Below, piece by piece: positions 25,916 through 34,945 of a stretch of 64,000 nt of DNA. The position numbers and the translations under genes were made by a program. Numbering within the stretch: position 1 is the stretch's first letter; each line of letters starts with the position of its first letter. Below the pieces are notes generated by a model. The model was given only the letters and a program-made list of their open reading frames with translations. It was not told the DNA's origin and did not search any database. The DNA comes from Elizabethkingia meningoseptica_A (GTDB lineage Bacteria; Bacteroidota; Bacteroidia; Flavobacteriales; Weeksellaceae). The stretch is from assembly GCF_045762675.1 (NCBI RefSeq), contig NZ_JBJDLK010000001.1, positions 806,001 to 870,000 on the forward strand, given 5' to 3'.

Positions 25916-26142
25916 TTAATTATAATCAGTATTTTTTGTTTCATTTTTCGGTTTTGAACAGTAATGTGTGTCCGAACCATCACTGCATCCTGCCCAATTC
26001 CATCACTTGAAGAACAGTCTCCATTACATGTTACAGAAGCTATTCTACCGTCAGAACATAAAGTAGTACATTCGGATTGAACATCAAATCCTCCTGAAAT
26101 AAACTTAAGTGTTTTTCCTGAAAGCTTTTTTAATTTTTTCAT
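25916..26142 (-). pseudogene. Gly-Gly-leader bacteriocin-like peptide, frameshifted
   Basis: The start codon at 26142 opens a peptide with a short basic leader ending in Gly-Gly (MKKLKKLSGKTLKFISGG), followed by a Cys-rich core (FDVQSECTTLCSDGRIASV, then CNGDCSSSDGIG). After that the frame loses its character and runs into the next gene. Adding one G to the GGG at 25993-25995 restores AGCSDGSDTHYCSKPKNETK and a stop at 25916. The repaired peptide has 75 residues and six Cys in the core. Such peptides are frequent in Chryseobacterium-like genomes; a role as secreted antimicrobial or signal is suggested by the leader only. It lies 16 bases before the GLPGLI gene. Confidence 0.65.
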
Positions 26143-26222
26143 GACATCATATTTTGAGTTTAATAATGTCAAGCTACTTAAAAACGGATAGAAAAAACGA
26201 CTAAAAATTATTCAGAATTATT

Positions 26223-26253
26223 CGGGTTAATTATTGCCTTATTAATTAGCCCG
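26223..26253. repeat. Imperfect inverted repeat upstream of the AraC gene
   Basis: CGGGTTAATTA at 26223-26233 pairs with TAATTAGCCCG at 26243-26253, with one G-U pair. No T run follows. It lies between the divergent peptide gene and the AraC-type gene and could be an operator or a hairpin. Confidence 0.4.
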
Positions 26254-26413
26254 ATTAACTGTTATGTGTATTATTAATCTTAAAAGAATTAGTTTTTCTG
26301 ATCATGGTCAGATTAGCCGGCGTAATGTAATAATTTATTTCAACTGAATGTGAAATTTTAAATAGATTTGTTTAGCTATATTTATAATTAAATAATCTTA
26401 GATAATAGCTTTT

Positions 26414-27292
26414 TTGAAAAAAGACCACATCCATATCTATTCTGAACAAGACAACTTCCCTGATAGCATATTAGAGAACTTTTATATCAGCTATTATCAG
26501 GATGTAAATCTTAGAAACAGCAACAGAATTGACATACACCATCATACGTATTATGAAATTATTTGGGTGGAAAAGGGAAGTGGTGTTCATACTATCGATT
26601 TCGTTGATTATCATTATTCAGGACCCTGCCTTTTTCTGTTGCATCCCAGAAACGTACACAAAATTCGAAAGGAAACACTTAGTTCAGGTGGTGTAATAAA
26701 ATTTAATGATCAGTTTTTTACAAATGACGAGCCTGAATCAAAATTCTTATTGAAATTTGCAGTATTCAATGATGTTGATGTATTTCCAATTCTCAACTTA
26801 ACGGAGACCGAAGCAAAGAAAATCAAATATCTTTTTGAAATTATTTATGCAGAAACGAAGGTAAACGGTACTCCAATGACCACATTGGTTTTAAGTTTAT
26901 TAAAATCTTTATTGCTGAAGATATATCAGATTAAGAAAGAAAGCTTTCAGATAGATAACGTTTATAATCCTAATTCAATTCGGTATCAGGAATTCCAGGA
27001 GCTGGTGGAAAAACATTTCAGGAAGCAATATCATCTTGATTTTTACAGTAAGGAACTAAAGATTTCTACAAGAACCTTAAACGAAGTTTGTAAGAAGAAT
27101 AGCCATAAGACAGCACATCAATTAATTAAAGACAGACTTTTACTCGAAGCTAAAAGAATGTTGACTTACACAGACTCCTCCGTGAAAGAAATTGCTTTTC
27201 AGTTAGGTTTTGAAGACTCCGCTTATTTCACCCGTTTTTTCATCGTTAACAACAAGGTAAGCCCGTCAGAATTCAGAAAAATAAATTCATAA
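26414..27292 (+). CDS. AraC-family transcriptional regulator
   Basis: A 292-residue regulator starting at a TTG codon. The N-terminal cupin-like sensor has RIDIHHHTYYEIIWVEKGSGVHTIDF and LFLLHPRNVHKIR. The C-terminal ~100 residues hold two helix-turn-helix units (LDFYSKELKISTRTLNEVCKKNSHKTAHQLI and SSVKEIAFQLGFEDSAYFTRFF). Its ligand is unknown. The next two genes, a hydroxyacid dehydrogenase and an amidohydrolase on the same strand, are candidate targets. Confidence 0.88.
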   Translation: MKKDHIHIYSEQDNFPDSILENFYISYYQDVNLRNSNRIDIHHHTYYEIIWVEKGSGVHTIDFVDYHYSGPCLFLLHPRNVHKIRKETLSSGGVIKFNDQFFTNDEPESKFLLKFAVFNDVDVFPILNLTETEAKKIKYLFEIIYAETKVNGTPMTTLVLSLLKSLLLKIYQIKKESFQIDNVYNPNSIRYQEFQELVEKHFRKQYHLDFYSKELKISTRTLNEVCKKNSHKTAHQLIKDRLLLEAKRMLTYTDSSVKEIAFQLGFEDSAYFTRFFIVNNKVSPSEFRKINS

Positions 27293-27422
27293 TTTCCAAA
27301 AAATCCATTCCTTTTTACCTTTTGTCCATTTACAACAGGTTTCCTATTGGATAATTTTGCAATAGGAATCCAGCACAAGATTTAAAATAATCGCCTAAAC
27401 TTGCTAAATAAAAAACCATACA

Positions 27423-28412
27423 ATGAAAATAACAATATTAGATGACTACCAGAACATCATTAAAAGCCTGGATTGTTTTCAGTTATTGAAAAACCAAAAT
27501 GTAAATATCCTGCATATCACCGAAAAAGATCCTGAAAAACTGGCAGTATTGATCGGTAACTCAGAAATTATAGTTTTAACGCGTGAAAGAACAGAAATAT
27601 CCAATCAGCTACTCCAACACTTACCCCATTTAAAGCTGATCAGCCAAACCGGTAAGATTTCCAATCATTTAGATCTACAGGCGTGTACTGAAAATAAAGT
27701 TCTTGTTGCAGAAGGAGTTGGTTCACCCATCGCTCCGGCAGAGTTAACGTGGGCATTACTCATGAATACTGTTAGACGAATTCCGCAGGCTGTTGAAGGA
27801 ATGAAAAATGGTAACTGGCAGATGAATATTGGAAATACAATCCACGGAAAGATAATAGGAATATGGGGATATGGAAAAATCGGACAAAAGATTGCCCAGT
27901 ATGCAAAAGTATTTGGCGCAAAAGTGTTGGTTTGGGGAAGTGAATCTTCCAGAAACAAAGCTATCGAAGATGGCTTTGAAGCGGCAAAAAGTAAAGATGA
28001 TTTTTTTAAAACTGCAGATATTATCAGTCTCCATTTAAGATTAAATGAAAATACATGGTATATTGTAAAAGAAGAGGATCTAATGAATATGAAAGAAGGT
28101 TCTGTATTTATTAATACGGCCAGAGCCGAATTAGTTCAGAAAAATGCCTTATTGAATGTGCTTAAAAGCGGTAAAAATATTTCGGCAGGAGTTGATGTCT
28201 ATGAAGATGAGCCTATATATGATAAGAATTTTGAATTGCTGCATATGAAGAATGTAATTTGCACTCCGCATCTTGGATATGTAGCAAAAGAAGGCTATGA
28301 ACTCTATTTCGGAAAAGCTTTTGAAAATGTTATAAATTATATCAATGATAATCCTACGAATATTGCCAATCCTGAAGTGTTAAAGACGGAATTCAACCCG
28401 ACAAAAAGATAA
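27423..28412 (+). CDS. D-isomer-specific 2-hydroxyacid dehydrogenase
   Basis: A 329-residue NAD(P)-dependent enzyme. The Rossmann motif is GIWGYGKIGQKIA near residue 143. Catalytic segments are NTARAELVQKNALLNVLKSG (Arg), DVYEDEPI (Glu) and CTPHLGYV (His). It is more distant from SerA than the gene at 1134 and lacks the HIGAAT signature, so the substrate is unclear. It sits 130 bases after an AraC gene and is probably regulated by it. Confidence 0.87.
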   Translation: MKITILDDYQNIIKSLDCFQLLKNQNVNILHITEKDPEKLAVLIGNSEIIVLTRERTEISNQLLQHLPHLKLISQTGKISNHLDLQACTENKVLVAEGVGSPIAPAELTWALLMNTVRRIPQAVEGMKNGNWQMNIGNTIHGKIIGIWGYGKIGQKIAQYAKVFGAKVLVWGSESSRNKAIEDGFEAAKSKDDFFKTADIISLHLRLNENTWYIVKEEDLMNMKEGSVFINTARAELVQKNALLNVLKSGKNISAGVDVYEDEPIYDKNFELLHMKNVICTPHLGYVAKEGYELYFGKAFENVINYINDNPTNIANPEVLKTEFNPTKR

Positions 28413-28624
28413 GGCCTTCATTCAGAGAATATATGCTTGGGAATGATCCTGCTTTAGACTGGAAACTAAAAAGATGATTGTAAAAATATTCTATATTCAA
28501 CCAAGAGCTTAGGTAATATTTTATAATTAAATATTACTTAAATTTAAGAGTTATAAGATATATCGATAAAAAAGTAAGATACCAGCTTATAAAATACTTT
28601 TGAAATCACTTAATTCACAGAATT

Positions 28625-30334
28625 ATGAAAATACATACTCTTATTTTTATTGCAGCAGGACTACTGCTTTCATGTAGTCAAAAACAAAACAATCCTTCTG
28701 CGGATCTCATTTTTTCAAATGGTACCATCCTTACCATGAATGACAAACAGCCAACAGTAGCCGCTGTAGCTGTAAAAGATGGCAAGATCATTTATGCAGG
28801 ATCTCTGGATAAGGTAATGTCCTTTAAAACAGACTCAACGAAAATGGTTGATTTGGCTGGAAAAACATTAACAACGGGATTTATTGATCCTCACAGTCAT
28901 TTTACAATGGTTGGTACAATGAAAATATTGGCAGACCTCTCGCCAGAACCGTATGGAAGTGTAATGGATATTCCTTCACTACAAAAAAGACTAAAAGATT
29001 ACATTGCTGAACATAAAATCCCAAAAGGTGCGGTTGTACTTGGAAATGGATATGACGATGCTATTATGAAGGAGCACAGACATCCAACGAAAGAAGAATT
29101 AGATGCAGTGTCCACGGATCATCCTATTTATATTCTCCATGCTTCCGGTCATATGGGAGTTGCCAATTCAAAAGCAATAGAACAAGCTGGTATTACAGCG
29201 TCTACACCCAATCCAACAGGAGGCGTTATTGTTCATAATCCGGATGGAAGTTTAAATGGTCGCATGGAAGAAAATGCCAACATACAGTTTGCTATGAAAT
29301 TCAGACCTGTACCCAGTATGGAAGAGGTTGTTAAAAATATGCTGGCTGCGCAGGAAGACTATCTTAAGTATGGACAAACTACGATTTGTGATGGCCGTAC
29401 AATGGCTACAGATCTTAAAATTCTCCAGACGCTCGCAGATAAAAAATTATTAAAAGTAGATGTTATATCTTATCCTGATTATGATGATAATGCCAGGAGA
29501 CTGGACGAACTAAAAAAGAAATCTTCCTACGAAAACAGATTTAGAATAGGAGGAATAAAGTTTACACTCGACGGCTCTCCTCAGGGAAGAACAGCATGGC
29601 TGACAAAACCTTATTTTAAACAGGCTGAAGGCGAAAGTAACGATTATAAAGGATTTCCTATCTACACTGATTCTACTTTGTATGCCAGTATGAAAGACGT
29701 ATTGCAACATGGTATGACCTTTCAGGTTCATGATAACGGAGATGCTGCCATTGATCAGGCACTCAATACAATTACGAGACTTAAAAAAGAAGGTGTATAT
29801 AATGACAGTATGAGAGCTGCCTTAATACATGTACAGGTTTCCAGACCTGATCAGATTAGTAAAATAAAAGCTGCAGGAGTTATTCCTTCATATTATGTCA
29901 GTCATACCTATTTTTGGGGAGACTGGCATCGTGAAGTAACTCTGGGAGAAAAAAGAGCTGCATTTATTAGCCCGTGTAAAGCAGCCTTAGACCATAATAT
30001 TTTATTTACACTTTCTCATGATGCGCCTGTTACTCCGCCTGATATTATTACTCTTTTCCATACTGCAATTAACAGAACTACAAGAACAGGTTATGTATTA
30101 GGTCCGGATCAGCGCATCTCAACAGCTGAAGCATTAAAGGCTATTACGATTAATGCAGCTTATCAATACAAGGAAGAAAAGAATAAAGGTTCTATAGAAT
30201 CGGGGAAACTGGCAGATTTGGTTATCCTGGATGCAAATCCATTGACCACTGCTCCGTCCTCTCTTAAAGATTTAAAAGTATTGAATACCTATAAAGAAGG
30301 AAAACTCGTATATAGTTTGAAAAACAATAAATAA
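28625..30334 (+). CDS. Amidohydrolase family lipoprotein (YtcJ-like)
   Basis: A 569-residue protein with a lipoprotein signal peptide (MKIHTLIFIAAGLLLSCSQ; lipobox Cys 17). It is a metal-dependent amidohydrolase of the YtcJ/NfdA type. The N-terminal urease-like beta sandwich has DLIFSNGTILTMNDKQPTVAAVAVKDGKIIYAG. Metal motifs are GFIDPHSHF, FQVHDNGDAAID, LIHVQVSRPDQ and FTLSHDAPVTPPD. The C-terminal end is KGSIESGKLADLVILDANPL. Related enzymes remove formyl groups from N-substituted formamides; the true substrate here is unknown. Lipidation suggests a periplasmic location. Confidence 0.87.
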   Translation: MKIHTLIFIAAGLLLSCSQKQNNPSADLIFSNGTILTMNDKQPTVAAVAVKDGKIIYAGSLDKVMSFKTDSTKMVDLAGKTLTTGFIDPHSHFTMVGTMKILADLSPEPYGSVMDIPSLQKRLKDYIAEHKIPKGAVVLGNGYDDAIMKEHRHPTKEELDAVSTDHPIYILHASGHMGVANSKAIEQAGITASTPNPTGGVIVHNPDGSLNGRMEENANIQFAMKFRPVPSMEEVVKNMLAAQEDYLKYGQTTICDGRTMATDLKILQTLADKKLLKVDVISYPDYDDNARRLDELKKKSSYENRFRIGGIKFTLDGSPQGRTAWLTKPYFKQAEGESNDYKGFPIYTDSTLYASMKDVLQHGMTFQVHDNGDAAIDQALNTITRLKKEGVYNDSMRAALIHVQVSRPDQISKIKAAGVIPSYYVSHTYFWGDWHREVTLGEKRAAFISPCKAALDHNILFTLSHDAPVTPPDIITLFHTAINRTTRTGYVLGPDQRISTAEALKAITINAAYQYKEEKNKGSIESGKLADLVILDANPLTTAPSSLKDLKVLNTYKEGKLVYSLKNNK

Positions 30335-30373
30335 ACAACACTAAAAGAAATCAAGGTACTTTTACAAAAAAGA

Positions 30374-30412
30374 AAAGCCTGCAATTATTGACAATTGCAG
30401 GCTTTATTTATT
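30374..30412 (+). terminator. Terminator after the amidohydrolase gene
   Basis: The stem AAAGCCTGCAATT/AATTGCAGGCTTT has a 6-base loop and is followed by T-rich sequence, 40 bases after the stop. Confidence 0.9.
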
Positions 30413-30461
30413 TTTTTAAGTTTGTAGTAGTTGTCTACTTTAATACTTTCAGTAGATAAAG

Positions 30462-30535
30462 TGGAGAATATGGGGCTCGAACCCATGACCTCTACACTGC
30501 CAGTGTAGCGCGCTAGCCAACTGCGCCAATCCCCC
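30462..30535 (-). tRNA. tRNA-Ala (anticodon GGC)
   Basis: The minus strand folds into a complete cloverleaf. The acceptor stem is GGGGGAT/ATTCTCC, with a G3-U70 pair, the alanine identity element. The D stem is GCGC/GCGC. The anticodon stem is CTACA/TGTAG around the loop CTGGCAG. The T arm is ATGGG-TTCGAGC-CCCAT, and the discriminator is A. CCA is not encoded. Confidence 0.95.
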
Positions 30536-30639
30536 GTAATGATTTGCAATAGTAGATATTTTTTTGGACTTGTACAAAATTTTTTAAGAAAATTTCCGTT
30601 TTAGTACAGTGTAACCGGTATTTTTATTAATTTGGATCT

Positions 30640-31176
30640 ATGTTAAAAAGGATTTTTTTTCTAAGTATATTCTCCCTGTTCGTTATATCATGTTCCTCTT
30701 CAAAAGTGGTAACAAAGAACTCATCAAAAGGGAAGAATACCAGTAAGAACTACGCATTAAGAAATCTCAATTCTAATTTTACAGGCAGCAACTCTCGGAA
30801 AGTAGATAAACTTTTGCGTGTAGCTGAAGATTATATGGGAACGCCATACCGCTATGGTGGTGTAACCAAATCCGGAATGGACTGTTCCGGATTTATTACA
30901 ACGGTATACGACAGTCAGGATGTAAATTTACCCCGGAGATCTGAAGATCAGTCCCGTGAAGGACGGGAAATTAATATAAAAAATGTAATTCCGGGTGATC
31001 TTTTATTCTTTGCTACATCCGGAGGATCCCGTGTTTCGCATGTTGGAATTGTACATACTATACAAAACGGTGAGGTTAATTTTATTCATGCCTCTACAAG
31101 CAGAGGAGTCATAATCTCATCATTAAACGAAAAATATTGGAATAAGGCTTATTTAAGTGCAAGAAGAGTCTTATAA
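30640..31176 (+). CDS. NlpC/P60 family C40 peptidase, lipoprotein
   Basis: A 178-residue putative cell-wall endopeptidase that would cut peptide stems of peptidoglycan. The signal peptide ends in the lipobox VISCSSS (Cys 18). The catalytic domain is C-terminal: YMGTPYRYGGVTKSGMDCSGFITTVY with nucleophile Cys, SHVGIVHTI with the catalytic His, and FIHAST with the third polar residue. DQSREGREIN and PGDLLFFATSGG are further family signatures. It is monocistronic, between a tRNA and dapD. Confidence 0.93.
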   Translation: MLKRIFFLSIFSLFVISCSSSKVVTKNSSKGKNTSKNYALRNLNSNFTGSNSRKVDKLLRVAEDYMGTPYRYGGVTKSGMDCSGFITTVYDSQDVNLPRRSEDQSREGREINIKNVIPGDLLFFATSGGSRVSHVGIVHTIQNGEVNFIHASTSRGVIISSLNEKYWNKAYLSARRVL

Positions 31177-31192
31177 ATTTACTAAATTTGTC

Positions 31193-31200
31193 TCTTTAAA
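31193..31200 (+). promoter_or_regulatory. Predicted -7 box of the dapD promoter
   Basis: TAAATTTG matches TAnnTTTG and lies 27 bases before the dapD ATG. A -33 element is not clear. Confidence 0.45.
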
Positions 31201-31227
31201 TTTTACACTAAAACTAATCAGTATATT

Positions 31228-32040
31228 ATGAGTTTACAAGAGACAATCGAAAAGATTTGGGATAACAGAGAATTACTACAAGATAAAGAGAACCAGGAAA
31301 TCATTCGTGAAGTTGTTATGCAGTTGGATTCAGGAGAACTTCGTGTTGCTGAACCTACTGAAAACGGATGGAAAGTGAATGAATGGGTGAAGAAAGCTGT
31401 AGTAATGTATTTCCCGATTCAGAAAATGTCTACTATTGAAGTAGGTCCGTTTGAATTCCATGATAAAATTCCATTAAAGAAAAATTACGCAGATAAAGGA
31501 GTAAGAGTTGTTCCTCACGCTATTGCAAGACACGGAAGCTTTGTTGCACCAGGTGTTATTATGATGCCTTCTTATGTAAATATCGGTGCTTATGTAGACA
31601 ACGGAACAATGGTTGACACATGGGCTACTGTAGGAAGTTGTGCACAGATTGGTAAAGATGTTCACTTGAGCGGAGGTGTAGGTATTGGTGGTGTTCTTGA
31701 ACCACTTCAGGCAGCTCCTGTAATTATTGAAGATAACTGTTTTATCGGTTCCCGTTGTATCGTTGTTGAAGGAGTTCATGTAGAAAAAGAAGCGGTATTA
31801 GGTGCAAATGTAGTATTAACAGCTTCAACCAAGATTATCGATGTTACGGGTGATACACCAGTAGAATTAAAAGGTCGTGTTCCTGCAAGAAGTGTAGTTA
31901 TTCCGGGAAGTTATACAAAGAAATTTCCGGCGGGGGAATATCAGGTTCCCTGTGCCCTTATTATAGGTAAAAGAAAAGAATCTACAGATCTTAAAACATC
32001 ACTGAATGATGCTTTAAGAGAGCATAACGTTGCTGTATAG
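31228..32040 (+). CDS. dapD: 2,3,4,5-tetrahydropyridine-2,6-dicarboxylate N-succinyltransferase
   Basis: It catalyses the succinyl-CoA-dependent step of the meso-diaminopimelate/lysine pathway. The 270 residues show an N-terminal helical domain (MSLQETIEKIWDNRELLQ) and a left-handed parallel beta-helix of hexapeptide repeats (VAPGVIMMPSYVNIGAYVDNGTMVDTWATVGSCAQIGKDVHLSGGVGIGG). The family's PLQAAPVIIEDNCFIGSRCIVVEGV segment and C-terminal cap follow. Length is typical. The glycan genes start 12 bases after it, so it may head a longer transcript. Confidence 0.97.
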   Translation: MSLQETIEKIWDNRELLQDKENQEIIREVVMQLDSGELRVAEPTENGWKVNEWVKKAVVMYFPIQKMSTIEVGPFEFHDKIPLKKNYADKGVRVVPHAIARHGSFVAPGVIMMPSYVNIGAYVDNGTMVDTWATVGSCAQIGKDVHLSGGVGIGGVLEPLQAAPVIIEDNCFIGSRCIVVEGVHVEKEAVLGANVVLTASTKIIDVTGDTPVELKGRVPARSVVIPGSYTKKFPAGEYQVPCALIIGKRKESTDLKTSLNDALREHNVAV

Positions 32041-32052
32041 AACTCTTCTTTT

Positions 32053-33246
32053 ATGTTTAAAAATACTGTTTTTAGGCTTTGGTCTAAATACGGAAAATTT
32101 ATAGAGCAGCCGAAATATATATTCAGCATTTATATTTTGGTTGCTATATTTTCCGCTATAGCCAAATACAGAGGAGGTCCGCTTAAATACAATAACTATC
32201 TGATCTTTAAAAATGTTTTCAGAAATACCCTCCTGCAGCAAAATCTTTATTTAGAATATCCGCTGTTTCATTCCGATAAAAACCACTACGGGATTATCTT
32301 CAGTTTGTTAATCGCTCCCTTTACTATTCTGCCAGACTGGTTGGGAATGATTCTATGGAATATCGCCAACGTAGGATTGTTTATTTATGCTGTTAAACAA
32401 TTGCCATTCTCCGGGAAGATGAAATCATTTTTTGCATGGCTTTGTTTTCAGGAACTCATTACAGCAATGGTAAGCTTTCAGTTTAATGTGGCATTAACAG
32501 GACTGATTATATTATCGGCATGTTATATTTACCAGCGAAAAGAAAGCCAGTCCGCTATTGCTATTCTGATCGGGACTTTTGTAAAAATTTATGGTATCGT
32601 AGGGCTCAGTTCTTTTTTCTTCATTAAGAACAAAAAGAAATTTATTGTCACCATGATTTTAGGTGCAATAGCATTTCTGGGAATTCCTATGCTCTATTCT
32701 TCTGTACATTTCGGATTACAGTCTTATACAGACTGGTATGTAGAGTTGGTTAATAAAAATATAGGCAATCAGGTGCTGGGTAATATGCAGGACATTTCCT
32801 TAATGGGATTTGTGAGAAGAATTGTTGGTGACGCCAACATTTCGAACCTTGCTTTCCTAGCCGTAGGTTTACCATTATTTGCTTTACCGTATTTAAGAAT
32901 TAAGCAATATAAGCACAGAGCTTTTCAGTTAATGATCCTGGCTTCTACATTACTGTTTACAGTATTGTTCAGTTCAGGTTCCGAATCTCCCACTTATATT
33001 ATTGCTGTAGCTGGTGTTATGATATGGTTTCTTATTCAGAAGAATAAAAATAAGCTGGTTGTAGGTATGATGTTATTTGTACTTATATTGACCTGTTTTG
33101 GCATGTCGGACTTATTCCCAAGATATGTGAAACAAAACTATATTATAAAATACTCATTAAAGGCTTTGCCTTGTTGCATCGTATGGTTCAGAATTATTTA
33201 TGAACTATTGACTAAAGATTTTGATAAGAACTATCAATTGAACTAA
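32053..33246 (+). CDS. Polytopic membrane glycosyltransferase, GT87-like
   Basis: A 397-residue protein with about ten hydrophobic segments. It resembles GT87/DUF2029 mannosyltransferases of the GT-C fold. LLQQNLYLEYPLFHSDKNHYGIIFSLLIAPFTILP looks like the first periplasmic catalytic loop. VSFQFNVALTGLIILSACYIYQRKESQSAIAILIGTFVKIYGIVGLSSFFF matches the family's conserved middle. GT-C enzymes use polyprenyl-phosphate sugars, which the GT2 gene next door could make. It starts 12 bases after dapD and is followed by the GT2 gene with a one-base gap. Confidence 0.75.
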   Translation: MFKNTVFRLWSKYGKFIEQPKYIFSIYILVAIFSAIAKYRGGPLKYNNYLIFKNVFRNTLLQQNLYLEYPLFHSDKNHYGIIFSLLIAPFTILPDWLGMILWNIANVGLFIYAVKQLPFSGKMKSFFAWLCFQELITAMVSFQFNVALTGLIILSACYIYQRKESQSAIAILIGTFVKIYGIVGLSSFFFIKNKKKFIVTMILGAIAFLGIPMLYSSVHFGLQSYTDWYVELVNKNIGNQVLGNMQDISLMGFVRRIVGDANISNLAFLAVGLPLFALPYLRIKQYKHRAFQLMILASTLLFTVLFSSGSESPTYIIAVAGVMIWFLIQKNKNKLVVGMMLFVLILTCFGMSDLFPRYVKQNYIIKYSLKALPCCIVWFRIIYELLTKDFDKNYQLN

Positions 33247-33247
33247 A

Positions 33248-34174
33248 ATGAAAAAAATCAATATTGTCATACCTGCACATAATGAGGAAAAAAATGTTCC
33301 CATCATGCGGGAACGTATTGCTGCAGTTTTTACTTCATTAAAAGATTATACCTATGAAATAATCTTTGTTAATGATGGCAGCCGCGATAGTACACAACAG
33401 GTTTTAGAAGATTTATCCCGGGAGTATCCGGAAGTAAAATATATTGAATTGTCACGGAATTTCGGGCACCAGGCCGCATTGAAAGCCGGTTTAAATAACG
33501 CCTACGGTAATGCCGTGATCTCTATGGATGGCGATTTACAGCATCCACCGGAACTTATTCCCGAACTTATTCGTGAATGGGAGAATGGGTATGATATTGT
33601 ATATACTATAAGAAGATATAACATTAATACCTCGGTTACCAAAAGACTTACATCAGATTTTTATTATAAAGTAATTTCACTGATGTCCGATTTCAAATTT
33701 GAACGGGGTGCCGGAGCTGACTTTAGATTATTGGATGCCAAAGTGGTTGAAGAAATAAAGCAAAATAATGAATCTGATCTTTTTATACGGGGATTGGTGA
33801 GATGGGTAGGATTCCGCCAGAAAGGAATAAAATTTGTGGCTGCCGATCGTGAAAACGGAATCAGCCAGTATACGATGAATAAAATGTTTCGTCTGGCACT
33901 AACCGGAGTAACATCATTCAGTGTAAAACCGCTTTATTTTGCTGCTTATTTAGGTTTCTTTTTCTCTGCATTATCTATACTATATCTACCTTATGTGATC
34001 TTTGCATTTATACGAGGAACAGAAATATCCGGATGGGCTTCTCTTATTATGACGGTTGTGTTTTTTGGAGGACTGCAGTTAATTATGCTTGGAATTATTG
34101 GTATTTACCTTGGAAAGGTATTTAAGCAGGTAAAAGACAGACCTTTATTTATTATAAGATCTAAAAATTTTTAA
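33248..34174 (+). CDS. Glycosyltransferase family 2, polyprenyl-phosphate sugar synthase-like
   Basis: A 308-residue GT-A enzyme with a C-terminal membrane anchor. IVIPAHNEEKNVPIMRERI starts the fold. VNDGSRDSTQQVL and SMDGDLQHPPELIP supply the nucleotide-sugar and metal-binding Asp residues. RGLVRWVGFRQKGIKF and RENGISQYTMNKMFRLALTG are typical of the DPM1/GtrB-type group. Two hydrophobic segments near residues 232-255 and 265-295 fit the GtrB layout. The likely product is an undecaprenyl-phosphate-linked hexose for the neighbouring GT87 enzyme. Confidence 0.88.
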   Translation: MKKINIVIPAHNEEKNVPIMRERIAAVFTSLKDYTYEIIFVNDGSRDSTQQVLEDLSREYPEVKYIELSRNFGHQAALKAGLNNAYGNAVISMDGDLQHPPELIPELIREWENGYDIVYTIRRYNINTSVTKRLTSDFYYKVISLMSDFKFERGAGADFRLLDAKVVEEIKQNNESDLFIRGLVRWVGFRQKGIKFVAADRENGISQYTMNKMFRLALTGVTSFSVKPLYFAAYLGFFFSALSILYLPYVIFAFIRGTEISGWASLIMTVVFFGGLQLIMLGIIGIYLGKVFKQVKDRPLFIIRSKNF

Positions 34175-34945
34175 ATGGTTCTTTTAAGTTTTGATATAGA
34201 AGAATTCGATATGCCTTTGGAATATAACGGCATAATTCCGTTTGAAGAACAATTACAGGTTTCACGAAACGGATTACAAAATATACTGGCTATTCTGAAA
34301 AAGCATGGGGCTAAAGCAACCTTCTTTTCCACGGTTATATTTGCAGAAAATAATAAGGATCTTATAGAAGCGCTGCTTGCTGATGGTCATGAACTCGCAT
34401 CTCATACCTGGTTTCATTCACAGTTTTCAATTGAAGACCTGAAAAAATCTAAAGACTGGCTTCAGAAAACATTTAATACAGAAATTACAGGCTTAAGAAT
34501 GCCGAGGATGATGGAAGTAGATGCCCGTGAAGTTGAAAAAGCAGGATATACCTATAATTCATCAGTAAACCCAACCTGGTTACCGGGAAGATATAACAAC
34601 CTGAAAGTAAGCAGAAGGTATTTTCCACAAGGAAATACATTACAGATTCCGGCCTCGGTTTCACCGTGGAGGATTCCTTTATTCTGGTTATCATTCCATA
34701 ATTTTCCGGTAGGTATTTACAGAAATCTTACCAAAAGAGCATTACAGAAAGACGGTTACCTGAATATTTATTTCCATCCGTGGGAATTTATGGATATCAC
34801 TAAAAAAGAATATGCTTTGCCATCCTATACCTCTGTGAATACGGGTGAGAAAATGGTTCAGCGTTTTGATGAATTTGTTTCCTGGCTGAAGCAGAATAAT
34901 TATAAATTTGGTACTTTTAAAGACTTCTTAGAAACCATTAAATAA
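34175..34945 (+). CDS. Polysaccharide deacetylase family protein
   Basis: A 256-residue NodB-like deacetylase. Motif 1 is SFDIEEFD (residues 5-11), so the usual Asp-Asp is Asp-x-Glu. Motif 2 is HELASHTWFH (His72, His76), with His81 nearby. Motif 3 is RMPRMME, lacking the usual RxPxG glycine. Motif 5 is IYFHPWEF with His201. This pattern resembles the DUF3473 branch tied to exopolysaccharide loci. It starts directly after the GT2 stop, and its own stop overlaps the next gene's ATG (TAATG), so translation is coupled. Confidence 0.85.
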   Translation: MVLLSFDIEEFDMPLEYNGIIPFEEQLQVSRNGLQNILAILKKHGAKATFFSTVIFAENNKDLIEALLADGHELASHTWFHSQFSIEDLKKSKDWLQKTFNTEITGLRMPRMMEVDAREVEKAGYTYNSSVNPTWLPGRYNNLKVSRRYFPQGNTLQIPASVSPWRIPLFWLSFHNFPVGIYRNLTKRALQKDGYLNIYFHPWEFMDITKKEYALPSYTSVNTGEKMVQRFDEFVSWLKQNNYKFGTFKDFLETIK

